In this document: positions 31,812-42,044 of the stretch, piece by piece
How positions within the stretch are numbered: the stretch's first letter is position 1
Layout of the letters: the number at the start of each line of letters is the position of its first letter
DNA from: JANQJA01 sp047947185
Lineage (GTDB): Bacteria; Pseudomonadota; Gammaproteobacteria; Pseudomonadales; Azotimanducaceae
DNA length: 64,000 nucleotides
NCBI GenBank assembly: GCA_047947185.1
Contig: CP170502.1
Location: forward strand, 2,294,001-2,358,000
Direction: 5' to 3'
Notes under the pieces: model-generated
What the model saw: the letters and a program-made list of their open reading frames with translations, nothing else
Told to the model about the DNA's origin: nothing
Databases searched by the model: none
Program-made: the position numbers and the translations under genes

Positions 31812-34142
31812 TTAGTGCTCCTGCGCTTTAAAGAAGCGCAGCCTATTAGCATTGGTTACAACTGTCAGCGATGAAAACGCCATCGCCGCACCGGCAATCA
31901 CCGGACTTAACAGCAAACCGAAAAATGGATACAACACCCCGGCTGCAAAAGGCACGCCGGCGACATTGTAAATAAAGGCGCCAAATAGATTTTGTTTGAT
32001 ATTTCGCAACGTAGCCTTGCTGACGGCAATGGCATCCGCCAGGCCATGTAACGAACCCCGCATCAGTGTTATGTCGGCACTCTCAATGGCCACATCCGTA
32101 CCGGTGCCGATAGCAAAACCGACATTGGCGATAGCCAGGGCCGGCGCATCGTTAATACCGTCACCCGTCATGCCCACCACTTCGCCTTCCATTTGCAGCT
32201 TCTGCACTTTTTTGGATTTTTCTTCCGGCAGTACTTCAGCAAAGAATTCCTTGATACCGGCTTTTTCCGCTACCGCTTTGGCTGTGGCGCGGTTGTCGCC
32301 GGTGAGCATCACCACCCGAATACCGTTATGTTGCAAACGCTTGATGGCCGCTATGGAGTCTTCCTTAATCGGATCGGCCACAGCGATAATCGCTGCAAGT
32401 TGATTATCAATAGCGAAATACATCGGTGTTTTAGCCTCGGCGGCCAACGCCTGGGCCTTTTCGACAAAATCACCGAGCTCAATGGTGCGCTCGCGCATGA
32501 GCTTTTCATTGCCGAATAACAGTGTTTTTCCGTCCACCTCCGCCTGCACACCGTGGCCGGCAATGGCGTTAAAATTGGACACCTTGCCCATTTCGATCCC
32601 TCTTTCCTGAGCACTTTCAACAATAGCCATGGCCAACGGATGCTCAGAGCCGGATTCAAGCGTTGCTGCCAATCGCAACACCGCCTGCTCATCATACTCA
32701 CCCGCCACCAGTACATCGGTGACCTTCGGTGCACCCAGGGTAATGGTGCCGGTTTTATCCAGAATCATCGCCGTTATCTTCGACGCGGTTTGCAGGGCTT
32801 CTCCGTTGCGAATCAGCACGCCCGCCTCTGCGGCCTTACCCACACCCACCATCACCGACATCGGCGTGGCCAGCCCCAGCGCACAGGGACAGGCGATAAT
32901 CAATACAGTCGTGGCCGATACTATGGCAAATGCCACCGCCGGTTCCGGTCCAAAATTAAGCCAGGTCAAGGCACTCACCACAGCAATAATCATCACCACC
33001 GGTACAAAATATGCCGAGATGACATCAGCCAAACGACCAATCGGCGGCTTGGAGTTTTGTGCGCGCTTGACCATATTGATGATTTGCGCCAGCGCCGTGT
33101 CTTTACCAACGCGGGTAGCTTTAAACAAAATTGAGCCGGATTTATTGATGGTGCCCGCCGCTACGGTATTCCCAGTGGCTTTTTCAACCGGCATCGGCTC
33201 GCCGGTGAGCATGGATTCGTCAATCGCCGTATGCCCTTCAACCACTTCACCATCGACGGGAATTTTTTCACCTGGGCGCACGCGGACCACATCGTTCAGT
33301 AGAACCTGTTCGATAGCGATATCCAGTTCTTTGTCATCGCGAATAACCCGCGCCGTTTTCGCCTGCAATCCAATCAGGCGCTTAATAGCCTCAGAGGTAC
33401 GACCGCGGGCTTTCAATTCCAGGGCAAGACCGAGATCGATTAAACCAATAATCATCGCGGTCGCCTCGAAATAAACATGGCGCGCCATTTCCGGCACCAA
33501 GTGAGGAACAAACACCACCACCATCGAATACACCCACGCCGTACCTGTGCCTAAAGCAATCAAGGTATCCATATTGGCCGAGTGATTTTTAAAGGATTGC
33601 CAGGCACCGACATAAAAGTGTTTGCCAGAAAACACCATCACCGCAAGTGTCAGTAATCCAACAGCCAACCAGGCAATGCGCCCACCAGTGCTTGTTACCG
33701 TCATTTCGCCGACTACGATGCTGTAAATCATCAGCGGCACGCCCAGACTGAGGGCGATGGTCATTTCCCGCATCAGTCGTTTGTAGTAAGCCCAATCAGC
33801 TTTTTCTTTTTCCTCCAATGCATCGTCTTCATTGTCAGCAAGGCTGATTTTGGCGTTATAACCGGCGCCCTCAACGGCTTTTATCAATTGCTCGGCAGGC
33901 GCCGAACCGAACACGCTAACGGTTCGCTGAGCGAAATTCATTTCCGCGTTTTCCACACCCGGTATCGCTTTTAGGGCGGATTCGATTTTTCCCACACAGC
34001 TGGCACAACCAGCGCCTTCGATCATCAGTTCCTGGCTTACTGCGCTGCCGCCATGAACATGATGGTGGTGATGCTGGCCAGTTTCCGTACGTTCATGACA
34101 GGATGGATTGCCAGATTCCGTGTTTGTTGAACTCATATCCAT
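31812..34142 (-). CDS. copA: Copper-exporting P1B-type ATPase
   Basis: 776-residue Cu(I)/Ag(I) ATPase. A His-rich N-terminus (HHHHHVH) precedes one HMA domain with GCASC (45-49). Helix 6 has CPC (418-420), the actuator TGE is at 313-315, the phosphorylation site DKTGT at 462-466, and the HP locus SEHPLA near 499-504. Helices 7 and 8 keep YN and MAFSS, the Cu(I) selectivity residues. Named CopA/ActP in the literature; distinct from the multicopper oxidase at 23236. Its neighbours (HMA chaperone, MerR regulator) are those of a CueR-copA-copZ system. Confidence 0.96.
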   Translation of the reverse strand: MDMSSTNTESGNPSCHERTETGQHHHHHVHGGSAVSQELMIEGAGCASCVGKIESALKAIPGVENAEMNFAQRTVSVFGSAPAEQLIKAVEGAGYNAKISLADNEDDALEEKEKADWAYYKRLMREMTIALSLGVPLMIYSIVVGEMTVTSTGGRIAWLAVGLLTLAVMVFSGKHFYVGAWQSFKNHSANMDTLIALGTGTAWVYSMVVVFVPHLVPEMARHVYFEATAMIIGLIDLGLALELKARGRTSEAIKRLIGLQAKTARVIRDDKELDIAIEQVLLNDVVRVRPGEKIPVDGEVVEGHTAIDESMLTGEPMPVEKATGNTVAAGTINKSGSILFKATRVGKDTALAQIINMVKRAQNSKPPIGRLADVISAYFVPVVMIIAVVSALTWLNFGPEPAVAFAIVSATTVLIIACPCALGLATPMSVMVGVGKAAEAGVLIRNGEALQTASKITAMILDKTGTITLGAPKVTDVLVAGEYDEQAVLRLAATLESGSEHPLAMAIVESAQERGIEMGKVSNFNAIAGHGVQAEVDGKTLLFGNEKLMRERTIELGDFVEKAQALAAEAKTPMYFAIDNQLAAIIAVADPIKEDSIAAIKRLQHNGIRVVMLTGDNRATAKAVAEKAGIKEFFAEVLPEEKSKKVQKLQMEGEVVGMTGDGINDAPALAIANVGFAIGTGTDVAIESADITLMRGSLHGLADAIAVSKATLRNIKQNLFGAFIYNVAGVPFAAGVLYPFFGLLLSPVIAGAAMAFSSLTVVTNANRLRFFKAQEH

Positions 34143-34165
34143 ACTCCTGGTTTACTTGACAGCAA

Positions 34166-34486
34166 CTAGCGAATGAGCGTTGCGGGAAAACCCACACGAT
34201 CCAACGCATCGGTAAGGTTTTTTGGTTCAACCACACCAATGACTGAAGCGACGCCCGTTGCCAGGTCCATCGACACTTCGCTAACCCCTGCAACGGATTT
34301 CAACGTCTGCTCGATACTTTTCACGCAACCACCGCAGGTGGCACCCTGAACCTGTAAACGATGAAGAGGAAGAGACGTATCGCTAACGCTGCGGATATCT
34401 CGGGCTTCAGCAGAAACGGATGATTTGCCGGCGCAGCAACAACCACCTCGGTGTTGACCCGCACTTGGCGTTTTGTGTGTATTCAT
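34166..34486 (-). CDS. Cytosolic copper chaperone-like HMA protein
   Basis: 106 residues. N-terminus with a Cys cluster (GGCCCAGKSS), C-terminal HMA domain (about 42-104) with GATCGGCVKSIEQ. It probably delivers Cu(I) to the P-type ATPase, like CopZ but with a Cys-rich extension. It overlaps the MerR gene by 4 bp upstream and precedes the ATPase by 23 bp. Confidence 0.85.
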   Translation of the reverse strand: MNTHKTPSAGQHRGGCCCAGKSSVSAEARDIRSVSDTSLPLHRLQVQGATCGGCVKSIEQTLKSVAGVSEVSMDLATGVASVIGVVEPKNLTDALDRVGFPATLIR

Positions 34487-34899
34487 AACCTATCCTCCGC
34501 AGTGAATTCTTCGATCAGATGACAAAGCATATGGCCCGTTGGCGCCTTATCCGGCTTTTGACTCCACTCCAACACAGCCTGTTGCATGCGATCCCGCAAT
34601 TTCAACGTTTCCCTAAGCTGTCGCTCGGTTTCATGCAGGCGCTGATCAATCAAGCGGCGCACCGTTGGGCAAGGAGACTTTTTCTTGTCCGCATGGGCGA
34701 GAATCTCCTGAATATCCTCTACCGAAAATCCCAACTGTCGGGCACTCAGCACGAACCGTAAGCGATTAACATCTTTATCACTGTATTCCCGGTAACCATT
34801 GGCCTTGCTTTTTGTGGGATTCAAAATCTTGATCCGGGTATAAAACCGCACCGTGTCTGCTGTAACCCCCAATAGCCTGGCAACCTCAATTACCTTCAT
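34483..34899 (-). CDS. MerR-family copper-type regulator
   Basis: 138 residues: HTH KVIEVARLLGVTADTVRFYTR, long helix, then C77 (KSPCPTVRRL) and C126 (HMLCHLIEEF). First gene of the 8-kb minus-strand copper operon. It probably activates this operon in response to Cu(I) or Ag(I); the Cys at 77 with a single C-terminal Cys differs from CueR (Ser77, C112, C120), so metal choice is not certain. Confidence 0.85.
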   Translation of the reverse strand: MKVIEVARLLGVTADTVRFYTRIKILNPTKSKANGYREYSDKDVNRLRFVLSARQLGFSVEDIQEILAHADKKKSPCPTVRRLIDQRLHETERQLRETLKLRDRMQQAVLEWSQKPDKAPTGHMLCHLIEEFTAEDRL

Positions 34900-35327
34900 A
34901 CCGCCCTCCTCTCGATCAGGTCTAGGTAGTTAGGCACCATCCTAAACACCACTCGGGTTTTGGATCTTGATCTGAGTCAATCACCAGTCTTAAACCTTGG
35001 TGATACACCCAGCTTTTTCACCGAGCGTTGGTGAAGGTTATACACCTGCGTCCATGACACAGGTCAAGCCATTTTGTCTCGGGCATACCGGCTTATGCCT
35101 ACAAGGATCAAGTAGTACAGCACTTAGTCCGGCCAGGCATTTCCACTGGCAATTCCCTTCACCCCGATATTTCCCCGATATTGACAATTTCGATCGAAAC
35201 TGCCCCGTTGACCATGCTAAGGCCGTGATCCTGACGCCCGGATGACGTTAGAATTACATTTAGGTAATGCTTATGTAATCTTCCCGGATAGAATGAAAAC
35301 CGCGTCGAAGGAAGTCCGGCAGCGGCT
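34900..35327. other. Non-coding stretch between cusA and the MerR-led operon
   Basis: No gene is supported. It holds an FNR-like site (34967-34980), a hairpin TTCACC-gagcgtt-GGTGAA (35017-35035), and a longer inverted repeat ATTACAT (35253-35259) with ATGTAAT (35273-35279). The promoter of the MerR-led operon should lie here, but no clear 19-bp MerR-type promoter was found. Confidence 0.5.
34967..34980. promoter_or_regulatory. FNR/ANR-like site
   Basis: TTGATCTGAGTCAA matches the FNR/ANR consensus TTGAT-N4-ATCAA at nine of ten fixed positions. It lies 68 bp upstream of the copper-operon MerR gene. A second site of the same form (its reverse complement differs by two bases) is at 42502-42515. 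Confidence 0.4.
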
Positions 35328-38300
35328 TCATTCCGTCGCTTCATTTTCAACCCTCAAAGTTCCTTGCCTCCACAACAGGTAAATGGCAGGAAGTACCAGC
35401 AAGGTCAAAACGACTGCGCTCAACATTCCCCCAACCATAGGAGCCGCAATCCGACTCATGACTTCCGAGCCGGTACCCGTGCCGTACATAATGGGTAACA
35501 GCCCCACGATAATAGCCGCAGCCGTCATTATTACCGGACGTACTCGCAGGCCAGCACCGTGCAACACCGCGTGGCGCAATGTCTCCTTTCGCGGTTCAAG
35601 GCCTTTCTGCTCACACTCTTCCAGCAACTGGCGATAAGCCTGATTGAGGTACACCAGCATGATGACCCCGATTTCTACTGCCACACCTGCCAGCGCGATA
35701 AACCCTACGCCGACCGCGACGGAGAAGTTGTAGCCGAGCAGGTACATCAACCAGATTGAGCCCACCATGGCTAACGGCAGAGTTCCCATGATGATCGCGA
35801 CCTCGGCAAAGTTGCGAAAATTGACATAGAGCAGCACGATGATTATGGCCAGCGTCAGCGGCACCACATAGGTGAGTTTTTCTTTAGCCCTTAGCATGTA
35901 TTCGTACTGCCCGGACCAGTTCAGGGAGTAGCCTGCTGGTAGCTCAACCTGATCGGCCACCACGGCCATGGCATTTTTTACGTAACTGCCAATATCTACG
36001 CCATCGATGTCAACAAAGGTCCAGCCATTAAGGCGGGCATTCTCGCTCTTGATGGCAGGTGGGCCGTCTTCCACATAAACACGAGCGACATCCCCCAATG
36101 CAATGCGCTGGCCACTGGTTGTTACAATGGGCAGCAGGGCCAGTTGTTCCGGCGAGTTACGATAGTCCTGCGGATAACGCAGATTGACGGGATAACGCTC
36201 CAACCCTTCGATTGTCTGCGCGACGTTCATGCCGCCGATGGCGGTGGCCACCACCTGCTGCACGTCAGCGATATTAAGGCCATAACGCGCTGCTTTTCCC
36301 CGCTGAATATCCACCTTGATATAACGGCCACCCGCTACTCGCTCGGAATACACTGAGGCTGTGCCAGGTACATCTTTGAGCACCTGCTCCAAACGCTTGC
36401 CGATTTTTTCGATCTCCTTGAGGTCGGGGCCTGCCACCTTGATGCCTACCGGGGTTTTGATACCGGTGGCCAGCATATCGATACGGGTTTTGATGGGCAT
36501 CACCCAGGCATTGGTCAGTCCAGGAAACTTCACCAGGGCATCCAGTTCCTTTTTTAACGATTCCGTGGTCATGCCATCGCGCCACTCCTCTCTCGGTTTC
36601 AACTGGACAAAGGTTTCAATCATGGTCAGGGGCGCCGGGTCAGTGGCTGTTTCTGCCCGACCGATTTTGCCGAATACGCTTTTCACTTCGGGCACCGTGG
36701 CAATCAACTTGTCAGTTTGTTGCAAGATCTCCCGTGCTTTACCTATGGACAGCCCCGGATAGGTGGTGGGCATATACATCAAATCGCCCTCATCCAGGGG
36801 GGGGATAAATTCGCTACCTATCTGGCTGACTGGCCAAAACCCGATAACCGTAATTACCAGGGCTAACACGAGCGTGGATTTAGGGTAATTGAGCACAGTT
36901 TTAAGCGTAGGCATATACACGCCAATCAACGCGCGATTGAGTGGGTTTTTGTGCTCGGGCAATACTTTGCCACGAATAAAATAGCCCATCAGCACGGGCA
37001 CCAGCGTTACCGCTAATGCAGCGCTTGCGGCCATCGCATAGGTTTTGGTAAAGGCCAGCGGCGAGAACATACGGCCTTCCTGCGCCTCCAGGGCAAACAC
37101 CGGCACGAAACTCACGGTAATGATCAGCAGGCTGAAAAACAGTGCGGGCCCCACTTCAGCAGCGGACTCCGCCACCACCTGCCAGCGGTTTTCGTTGGTC
37201 AGTGGTGTTCGCTCCATATGCTTGTGCATGTTCTCTATCATGACGATGGCGCCGTCGATCATGGCGCCGATGGCAATGGCAATCCCGCCCAACGACATGA
37301 TATTGGCGTTGAGTCCTTGCGCATGCATGACGATAAATGCGACAAGAATACCCACTGGCAAACTGACAATGGCCACCAGACTGGAGCGGATATGAAACAG
37401 GAAGACGACACACACCAGGGCCACGACGATGAACTCTTCCAGCAATTTGTGCCACAGGTTTTCCACCGCACGCTCAATCAGGCCGGAACGATCATAGACC
37501 GTCACGATTTCCACACCCTCAGGCAACCCGGCCTTGAGTGTCTCCAGCTTGGCTTTGACGCCATCAATGGTTTTTTGCGCATTCTCGCCAAAACGCATGA
37601 CCACGATGCCGCCCACCGTTTCACCTTCGCCATTGAGTTCGGCAATGCCCCGGCGCATCTGCGGCCCGACGTCAATGTCCGCCACATCCTTTAACAGCAA
37701 GGGGGTACCGTTTACGTTCAGGCCCAAAGGGATATTGGCCAGATCATCACGCCCCTGGATGTAGCCGGACGCGCGCACCATGTATTCCGCTTCGGCCATT
37801 TCCACCACCGACGCCCCGACCTCCTGGTTACCCCGCTGGATCGCCATTTGGATATGGGACAGCGGGATGTTGAAGGCCCGTAACTTATCCGGGTGAACCC
37901 TGACCTGATATTGCTTCACCATGCCACCCAGGGCGGAAACTTCCGACACGCCGGGAACCGTTTGCAGCTCGTATTTCAAGAACCAGTCCTGCAGGCTGCG
38001 CAGCTGGCTGAGATCGTGCTGACCGGTGCGGTCCACTAGCGCATAGAGGTAGACCCAACCCACACCGGTGGCATCCGGCCCCAATTGTGGCCGGGCATTG
38101 GGCGGCAAAGTGGGCGCCACCTGCGACAGGTACTCCAGCACTCGCGATCGCGCCCAGTAAGCATCGGTATCCTCATCAAAAATCACGTAGACATAGGAAT
38201 CGCCAAAAAACGAGTAGCCACGGACAGTGACCGCACCCGGTACCGACAACATGGCAGTAGTCAGCGGATAGGTAACCTGATCTTCCACCACCTGCGGCGC

Positions 38301-38468
38301 CTGCCCCGGATAACTGGTTTTGATAATCACCTGCACGTCCGACAAATCGGGAATGGCATCTACCGGCGTGTTTTTCAGGGACCAACCGCCGACCCCCACC
38401 AGAATCAGGGTGGCCAGCAGCACAAAAAAGCGGTTTTGGACAGACCAGCGGATAATACCTTCAATCAT
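35328..38468 (-). CDS. cusA: CusA copper/silver RND efflux pump
   Basis: 1046-residue inner-membrane pump of the CusCBA tripartite exporter for Cu(I)/Ag(I). Helix 4 has the monovalent-type signature IAIGAMIDGAIVMIEN with D405, the same number as the essential Asp of E. coli CusA. Candidate Met-triad residues in the periplasmic cleft are M566, M616 and M664, offset by about seven from E. coli M573/M623/M672. Twelve helices and two large periplasmic loops as expected. Its ATG overlaps cusB by 4 bp. Confidence 0.95.
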   Translation of the reverse strand: MIEGIIRWSVQNRFFVLLATLILVGVGGWSLKNTPVDAIPDLSDVQVIIKTSYPGQAPQVVEDQVTYPLTTAMLSVPGAVTVRGYSFFGDSYVYVIFDEDTDAYWARSRVLEYLSQVAPTLPPNARPQLGPDATGVGWVYLYALVDRTGQHDLSQLRSLQDWFLKYELQTVPGVSEVSALGGMVKQYQVRVHPDKLRAFNIPLSHIQMAIQRGNQEVGASVVEMAEAEYMVRASGYIQGRDDLANIPLGLNVNGTPLLLKDVADIDVGPQMRRGIAELNGEGETVGGIVVMRFGENAQKTIDGVKAKLETLKAGLPEGVEIVTVYDRSGLIERAVENLWHKLLEEFIVVALVCVVFLFHIRSSLVAIVSLPVGILVAFIVMHAQGLNANIMSLGGIAIAIGAMIDGAIVMIENMHKHMERTPLTNENRWQVVAESAAEVGPALFFSLLIITVSFVPVFALEAQEGRMFSPLAFTKTYAMAASAALAVTLVPVLMGYFIRGKVLPEHKNPLNRALIGVYMPTLKTVLNYPKSTLVLALVITVIGFWPVSQIGSEFIPPLDEGDLMYMPTTYPGLSIGKAREILQQTDKLIATVPEVKSVFGKIGRAETATDPAPLTMIETFVQLKPREEWRDGMTTESLKKELDALVKFPGLTNAWVMPIKTRIDMLATGIKTPVGIKVAGPDLKEIEKIGKRLEQVLKDVPGTASVYSERVAGGRYIKVDIQRGKAARYGLNIADVQQVVATAIGGMNVAQTIEGLERYPVNLRYPQDYRNSPEQLALLPIVTTSGQRIALGDVARVYVEDGPPAIKSENARLNGWTFVDIDGVDIGSYVKNAMAVVADQVELPAGYSLNWSGQYEYMLRAKEKLTYVVPLTLAIIIVLLYVNFRNFAEVAIIMGTLPLAMVGSIWLMYLLGYNFSVAVGVGFIALAGVAVEIGVIMLVYLNQAYRQLLEECEQKGLEPRKETLRHAVLHGAGLRVRPVIMTAAAIIVGLLPIMYGTGTGSEVMSRIAAPMVGGMLSAVVLTLLVLPAIYLLWRQGTLRVENEATE

Positions 38469-40066
38469 GGCTTGTCCTCCTCGTTGCGCTGGCCTTGATC
38501 CATATCCATCACATCATGGCTCATACCCTGATGCGGGCTGTTGCCCATGGATTGGCCGTCTCCATCCTCATGTGAGTCTTCGGATATCGGTTCCAAACCA
38601 TGGATCTGGCTGACAACGTAATTACTGTCCCCGTCTCGCTTAATTTCCACGTGCAGCTTCATGCCGGGTTTCAGCTCATCCAGATCCACCGCGGGGTCCG
38701 CAGTAAAATCCATCGTCATGGCTGGCCATTGCCAGGCATCAATGGGGTCGTGTGCCAGCGTGAGCATTCGGTGTTCGACCATGACGCCTTCAATGCGGGC
38801 ACCGACCGATACCGATGCCGGTGTTTCAGGCTGCGTATCATCATCCGGGCTGTGGTCCATGCGACGAAAATCCGAGGTCTTGCTGGATTCGGAATCGAGC
38901 AAAAATTGCGCGGAAGTCACAAGCCGGTCGCCCTCGTTGAGCCCCGACCGAATCTCCACCTGGTTCTCGCCAATCCGCCCCACCTCGACGGCGATGGATT
39001 TAAAGCGCCCGTCACCTTTAGCCAACACGACCCGCGATTGACTACCCGTGCGAATCAGTGCCTCACGGGGAATGAGCAACGCCTCCCGAGCGGGTTGTGT
39101 CGCTATCGTCATTTGCGCAAACATACCCGGTCGCAGGTAGCCGTCCGGGTTGTCGAATCGTACCCGCACCCGAGCTGTTCGAGTCTGGGTATTCAGTGAC
39201 GGGTAGATATAGTCAACGGTGCCAGACCATGTGCGTCCTGGCAGATAATCAAGGTGCATGCGCACTGCATCGCCCTCCCGTACGCTCATGACCTGGCGCT
39301 CGAACACTTCTCCAATGACCCAGATATGTTCCAGCTGCCCGATGGCCATCATTTCCATACCGGGTTTCACAAACGTGCCTTCACGGACCATAAGATTGTC
39401 CAATACGCCGGATTGCGGGGCCTTGATGGTGATGGTCTGACTGACCTTTGCGGATTTTTTCAGTCGGTGGATCTCCGATTCCGGCACCTGTAAAGCCGAC
39501 AGCCGCTCCATGGCAGCAGTGATTAGTGTTGGGTTATTTCGCTTTAATGCCAGCAACAGTTCTTCCTGGGCATTGACCAGGGTAGGCGAATATAAGGCAT
39601 AGAGCGGTTCGCCTTGAGTGACCGGATCTCCGGCGGCTTTGACATGGAGTTTTTCAATCCAGCCTTCTACCCGTGGATGAATGTGAACAAGACGGTCTTC
39701 ATCATATTGCACATAGCCCACGGTATTGACAGAGACGTCCAGCTGCCCCCGAGTGGCAGGCGCTGTACGTACGCCGAGGTTGTTGACCACATCGGGAGAG
39801 ATGGTGACTGTGCCAATCTCCTGATCGCCGCCCTCATCTTTATACACAGGTATCAGATCCATCCCCATAGGGGATTTACCCGGATTATCGCGCTTATAAT
39901 TGGGGTCCATCGGCGCGACCCAGTAGAGTGGTTTTTTCTCAGCAGCAACGTCATCACTGCCTGTGGTCTCTTTCATACGCCATAGGGCCGAGTAGTGCGC
40001 AAGGGTCGCTGTCGCAATCAACAAGGCAACTGTAATGAAAAAAGATTTATTCAATTGAATCTTCAT
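38465..40066 (-). CDS. cusB: CusB adaptor with C-terminal CusF-like domain
   Basis: 533-residue periplasmic adaptor. N-terminal anchor (about 8-28), then a heavy-metal-binding domain WVAPMDPNYKRDNPGKSPMG (about 50-69), the adaptor core, and a C-terminal CusF-type copper-binding domain (about 425-500) with the copper-binding residues in EHRMLTLAHDPI and WPAMTMDF. Fusion of CusF to CusB replaces the separate CusF chaperone, none of which is seen nearby. The tail is Met/His-rich. It overlaps cusC and cusA by 4 bp each. Confidence 0.94.
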   Translation of the reverse strand: MKIQLNKSFFITVALLIATATLAHYSALWRMKETTGSDDVAAEKKPLYWVAPMDPNYKRDNPGKSPMGMDLIPVYKDEGGDQEIGTVTISPDVVNNLGVRTAPATRGQLDVSVNTVGYVQYDEDRLVHIHPRVEGWIEKLHVKAAGDPVTQGEPLYALYSPTLVNAQEELLLALKRNNPTLITAAMERLSALQVPESEIHRLKKSAKVSQTITIKAPQSGVLDNLMVREGTFVKPGMEMMAIGQLEHIWVIGEVFERQVMSVREGDAVRMHLDYLPGRTWSGTVDYIYPSLNTQTRTARVRVRFDNPDGYLRPGMFAQMTIATQPAREALLIPREALIRTGSQSRVVLAKGDGRFKSIAVEVGRIGENQVEIRSGLNEGDRLVTSAQFLLDSESSKTSDFRRMDHSPDDDTQPETPASVSVGARIEGVMVEHRMLTLAHDPIDAWQWPAMTMDFTADPAVDLDELKPGMKLHVEIKRDGDSNYVVSQIHGLEPISEDSHEDGDGQSMGNSPHQGMSHDVMDMDQGQRNEEDKP

Positions 40067-41400
40067 GGGGTTAATCCTACAGCGTGTTCACTGCTGGTGG
40101 CGGGAAACGGTTCTGAACCATTTTTGGACAAGAGGTAATTCAACTCGGCAATCATCTTCAGCCGATCAATCCTGATCGTTAAAAAGTCGATCTTGGCATT
40201 TAACTCAGCAATGCGGGCGCGCACCGCTTCGGCAAAGTCGCCGTCGTCGTTGTTGTAGGCGGCCAGGGCAGCTTCGGCCTGCTCTGACATTTGCGGCAAT
40301 AACTGCTCGGCGTAGAGCGCGCGACGATCATTCAGGCGCTGTAGCTGGACCAAGGCCGTATCCAGTTCCGCCATCAGCTTTCGCGCCATCAGTAACTTGT
40401 CGGTTTTCAGGGCCTCGGCCCGAGAAGTGGCCGCGCTGACGTCTTTATCCTGTCGCTTGCCGGTGAAAAGCGGCAGGTCTAAGGTCACACCGACAGAGAA
40501 CAAATCAGCGCGGTCGCGACCCATGGGATCATCGTCCCTATAGCCGTATTGGGCGGAAAGACCCCACTCAGGTTTATATTTCTGGCGCGCTAATTCGACC
40601 CCGGTCTCCATGGCATCAATACGCTGATCAAGTGCCAGCAAGAGTGGGTGCCGGTTGACCTGTTCATAGAGCCAACGATCACTATCCGGCTGACCTTCCA
40701 CCGGCGTCGGCTCATCACCGTACTGACTGGGCACAAGCTGCGCTAACGGCAGACGGGCGCGACCGCCGACCCACTCGGATAAACGCTGTTGGGCTGACTC
40801 CGACTGTTGCCGCAGCACCGTCAAACGATCGTCCAACCGAGTAAGCTCCAATTGGGCCCGGATAATATCCTGCTGGCGGGCACGTCCCAGTGCCGACGAA
40901 TAGCTCGCTTTGGTTGCATCTACCAAATGTTCAAACAGCGAGCGATCCCGCTCAATCAATCGAATGCTCTCCTGGGCCCTGAATGCTTCCAGCCACAGCT
41001 GCGAGACAGTAGCCGCTACCTTGGCCTGGCGATTCTGCCTGAGCAATGGCTCCTGTTCCGCCAACTCCTGTTTCTGACGGCTGGACAGCGCCAGACTATC
41101 GCCGCGAGGAAACATCTGACTAACACCTACAGTGAGCTGCGTCATAGGCTCCTGGTTGATATCGAAGCTATCGGTAGGAAAGTTAGCCGCCATCAGGCTG
41201 ACCTTGGGGTCTGGCAGCGTCGATGCTGAAATTGATTCGCTGGTCAAAGCGTCTTCGCGATGCCGGCTACCGTTCAGCCAGGGATCCGTGGCAATGGCAT
41301 GGGCGATGGCCTCATCCAGACTCAACGTATTAGCCGGGCTCTGCGCAAATACAGGAAGCCCCACCAGCAAAAACAATAAAAATACCCATTGAATGTTCAT
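40063..41400 (-). CDS. cusC: CusC-like outer-membrane factor (TolC family)
   Basis: 445 residues; signal peptide to VFAQ (about residue 19), followed by the TolC-type helical repeats (EAIAHAIATDPWLNGSRHRE; KMIAELNYLLSKNG). Outer-membrane channel for the CusBA pump. First of the cusCBA genes, 11 bp downstream of the DUF411 gene, overlapping cusB by 4 bp. Confidence 0.92.
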   Translation of the reverse strand: MNIQWVFLLFLLVGLPVFAQSPANTLSLDEAIAHAIATDPWLNGSRHREDALTSESISASTLPDPKVSLMAANFPTDSFDINQEPMTQLTVGVSQMFPRGDSLALSSRQKQELAEQEPLLRQNRQAKVAATVSQLWLEAFRAQESIRLIERDRSLFEHLVDATKASYSSALGRARQQDIIRAQLELTRLDDRLTVLRQQSESAQQRLSEWVGGRARLPLAQLVPSQYGDEPTPVEGQPDSDRWLYEQVNRHPLLLALDQRIDAMETGVELARQKYKPEWGLSAQYGYRDDDPMGRDRADLFSVGVTLDLPLFTGKRQDKDVSAATSRAEALKTDKLLMARKLMAELDTALVQLQRLNDRRALYAEQLLPQMSEQAEAALAAYNNDDGDFAEAVRARIAELNAKIDFLTIRIDRLKMIAELNYLLSKNGSEPFPATSSEHAVGLTP

Positions 41401-41411
41401 CGTTATATGTC

Positions 41412-41912
41412 CTATTGCTGATCGCGACTATTCACAGATGCAAACACGTCAGCCGAACCGTCTTTTTTAAGCAGCCATACCTTGTAAGGCGTAAACCTGT
41501 CACCCATCTCCATACCCGGGCTGCCTGCCGGCATGCCGGGCACACTAAGGCCGATGGCGTCATCAGGAGGGTTTTCCAGAAACTGCTGAACAAAGCGCGC
41601 AGGGATATGGCCTTCGAACACATAACCGTTACTCGTCACTGCTGTATGGCAGGACTGGAACTCAGGTGCTATGCCATAGTCATTTTTAATGCGATTCAAG
41701 TCCGACGGGTGGTGGGTTTTTGTGTCAAAACCAACATCTTCCATATGGTGAACCCATTGCTGGCAGCATTGACAGGTGCGGCTTTTATAAACATCCAACG
41801 TGGCAATCGTTGCGCTTTTAGTTGCGTGATTTTCGCTTTCTGAACAAGCGGTAAGAAATAACAGGAATACGATCAGCGCCGGAAAGCGCAGATAGGTATG
41901 TAACGGCTTCAT
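41412..41912 (-). CDS. DUF411 lipoprotein
   Basis: 166 residues from ATG 41912. A lipobox (LLFLTAC, Cys about residue 23) suggests a periplasmic lipoprotein. The DUF411 core has the metal site YKSRTCQCCQQWVHHMEDVGF and later SCHTAVTSNGYVFEGHIPA and GLSVPGMPAGSPGMEM. DUF411 proteins accompany copper efflux genes and are thought to bind copper. It heads the cusCBA transcript or follows the CopL-like gene 132 bp upstream. Confidence 0.88.
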   Translation of the reverse strand: MKPLHTYLRFPALIVFLLFLTACSESENHATKSATIATLDVYKSRTCQCCQQWVHHMEDVGFDTKTHHPSDLNRIKNDYGIAPEFQSCHTAVTSNGYVFEGHIPARFVQQFLENPPDDAIGLSVPGMPAGSPGMEMGDRFTPYKVWLLKKDGSADVFASVNSRDQQ

Positions 41913-42044
41913 GATGACTCCCAATCAAGAGTTGCAGTGAACGCGCTCGTAGCGATGGCGCGTTTTAAACATACGTTATGGGAGTTTTTATCTCCCGCTT
42001 ATCGAGTCGTCAGACGCCTGAATTTCAGGCGTACCAACCCTACT

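Noticed and set aside
35253..35279. Inverted repeat ATTACAT...ATGTAAT downstream of cusA as a terminator
   Set aside because: AT-rich stem of seven with a 13-base loop and no T-run; too weak to call.
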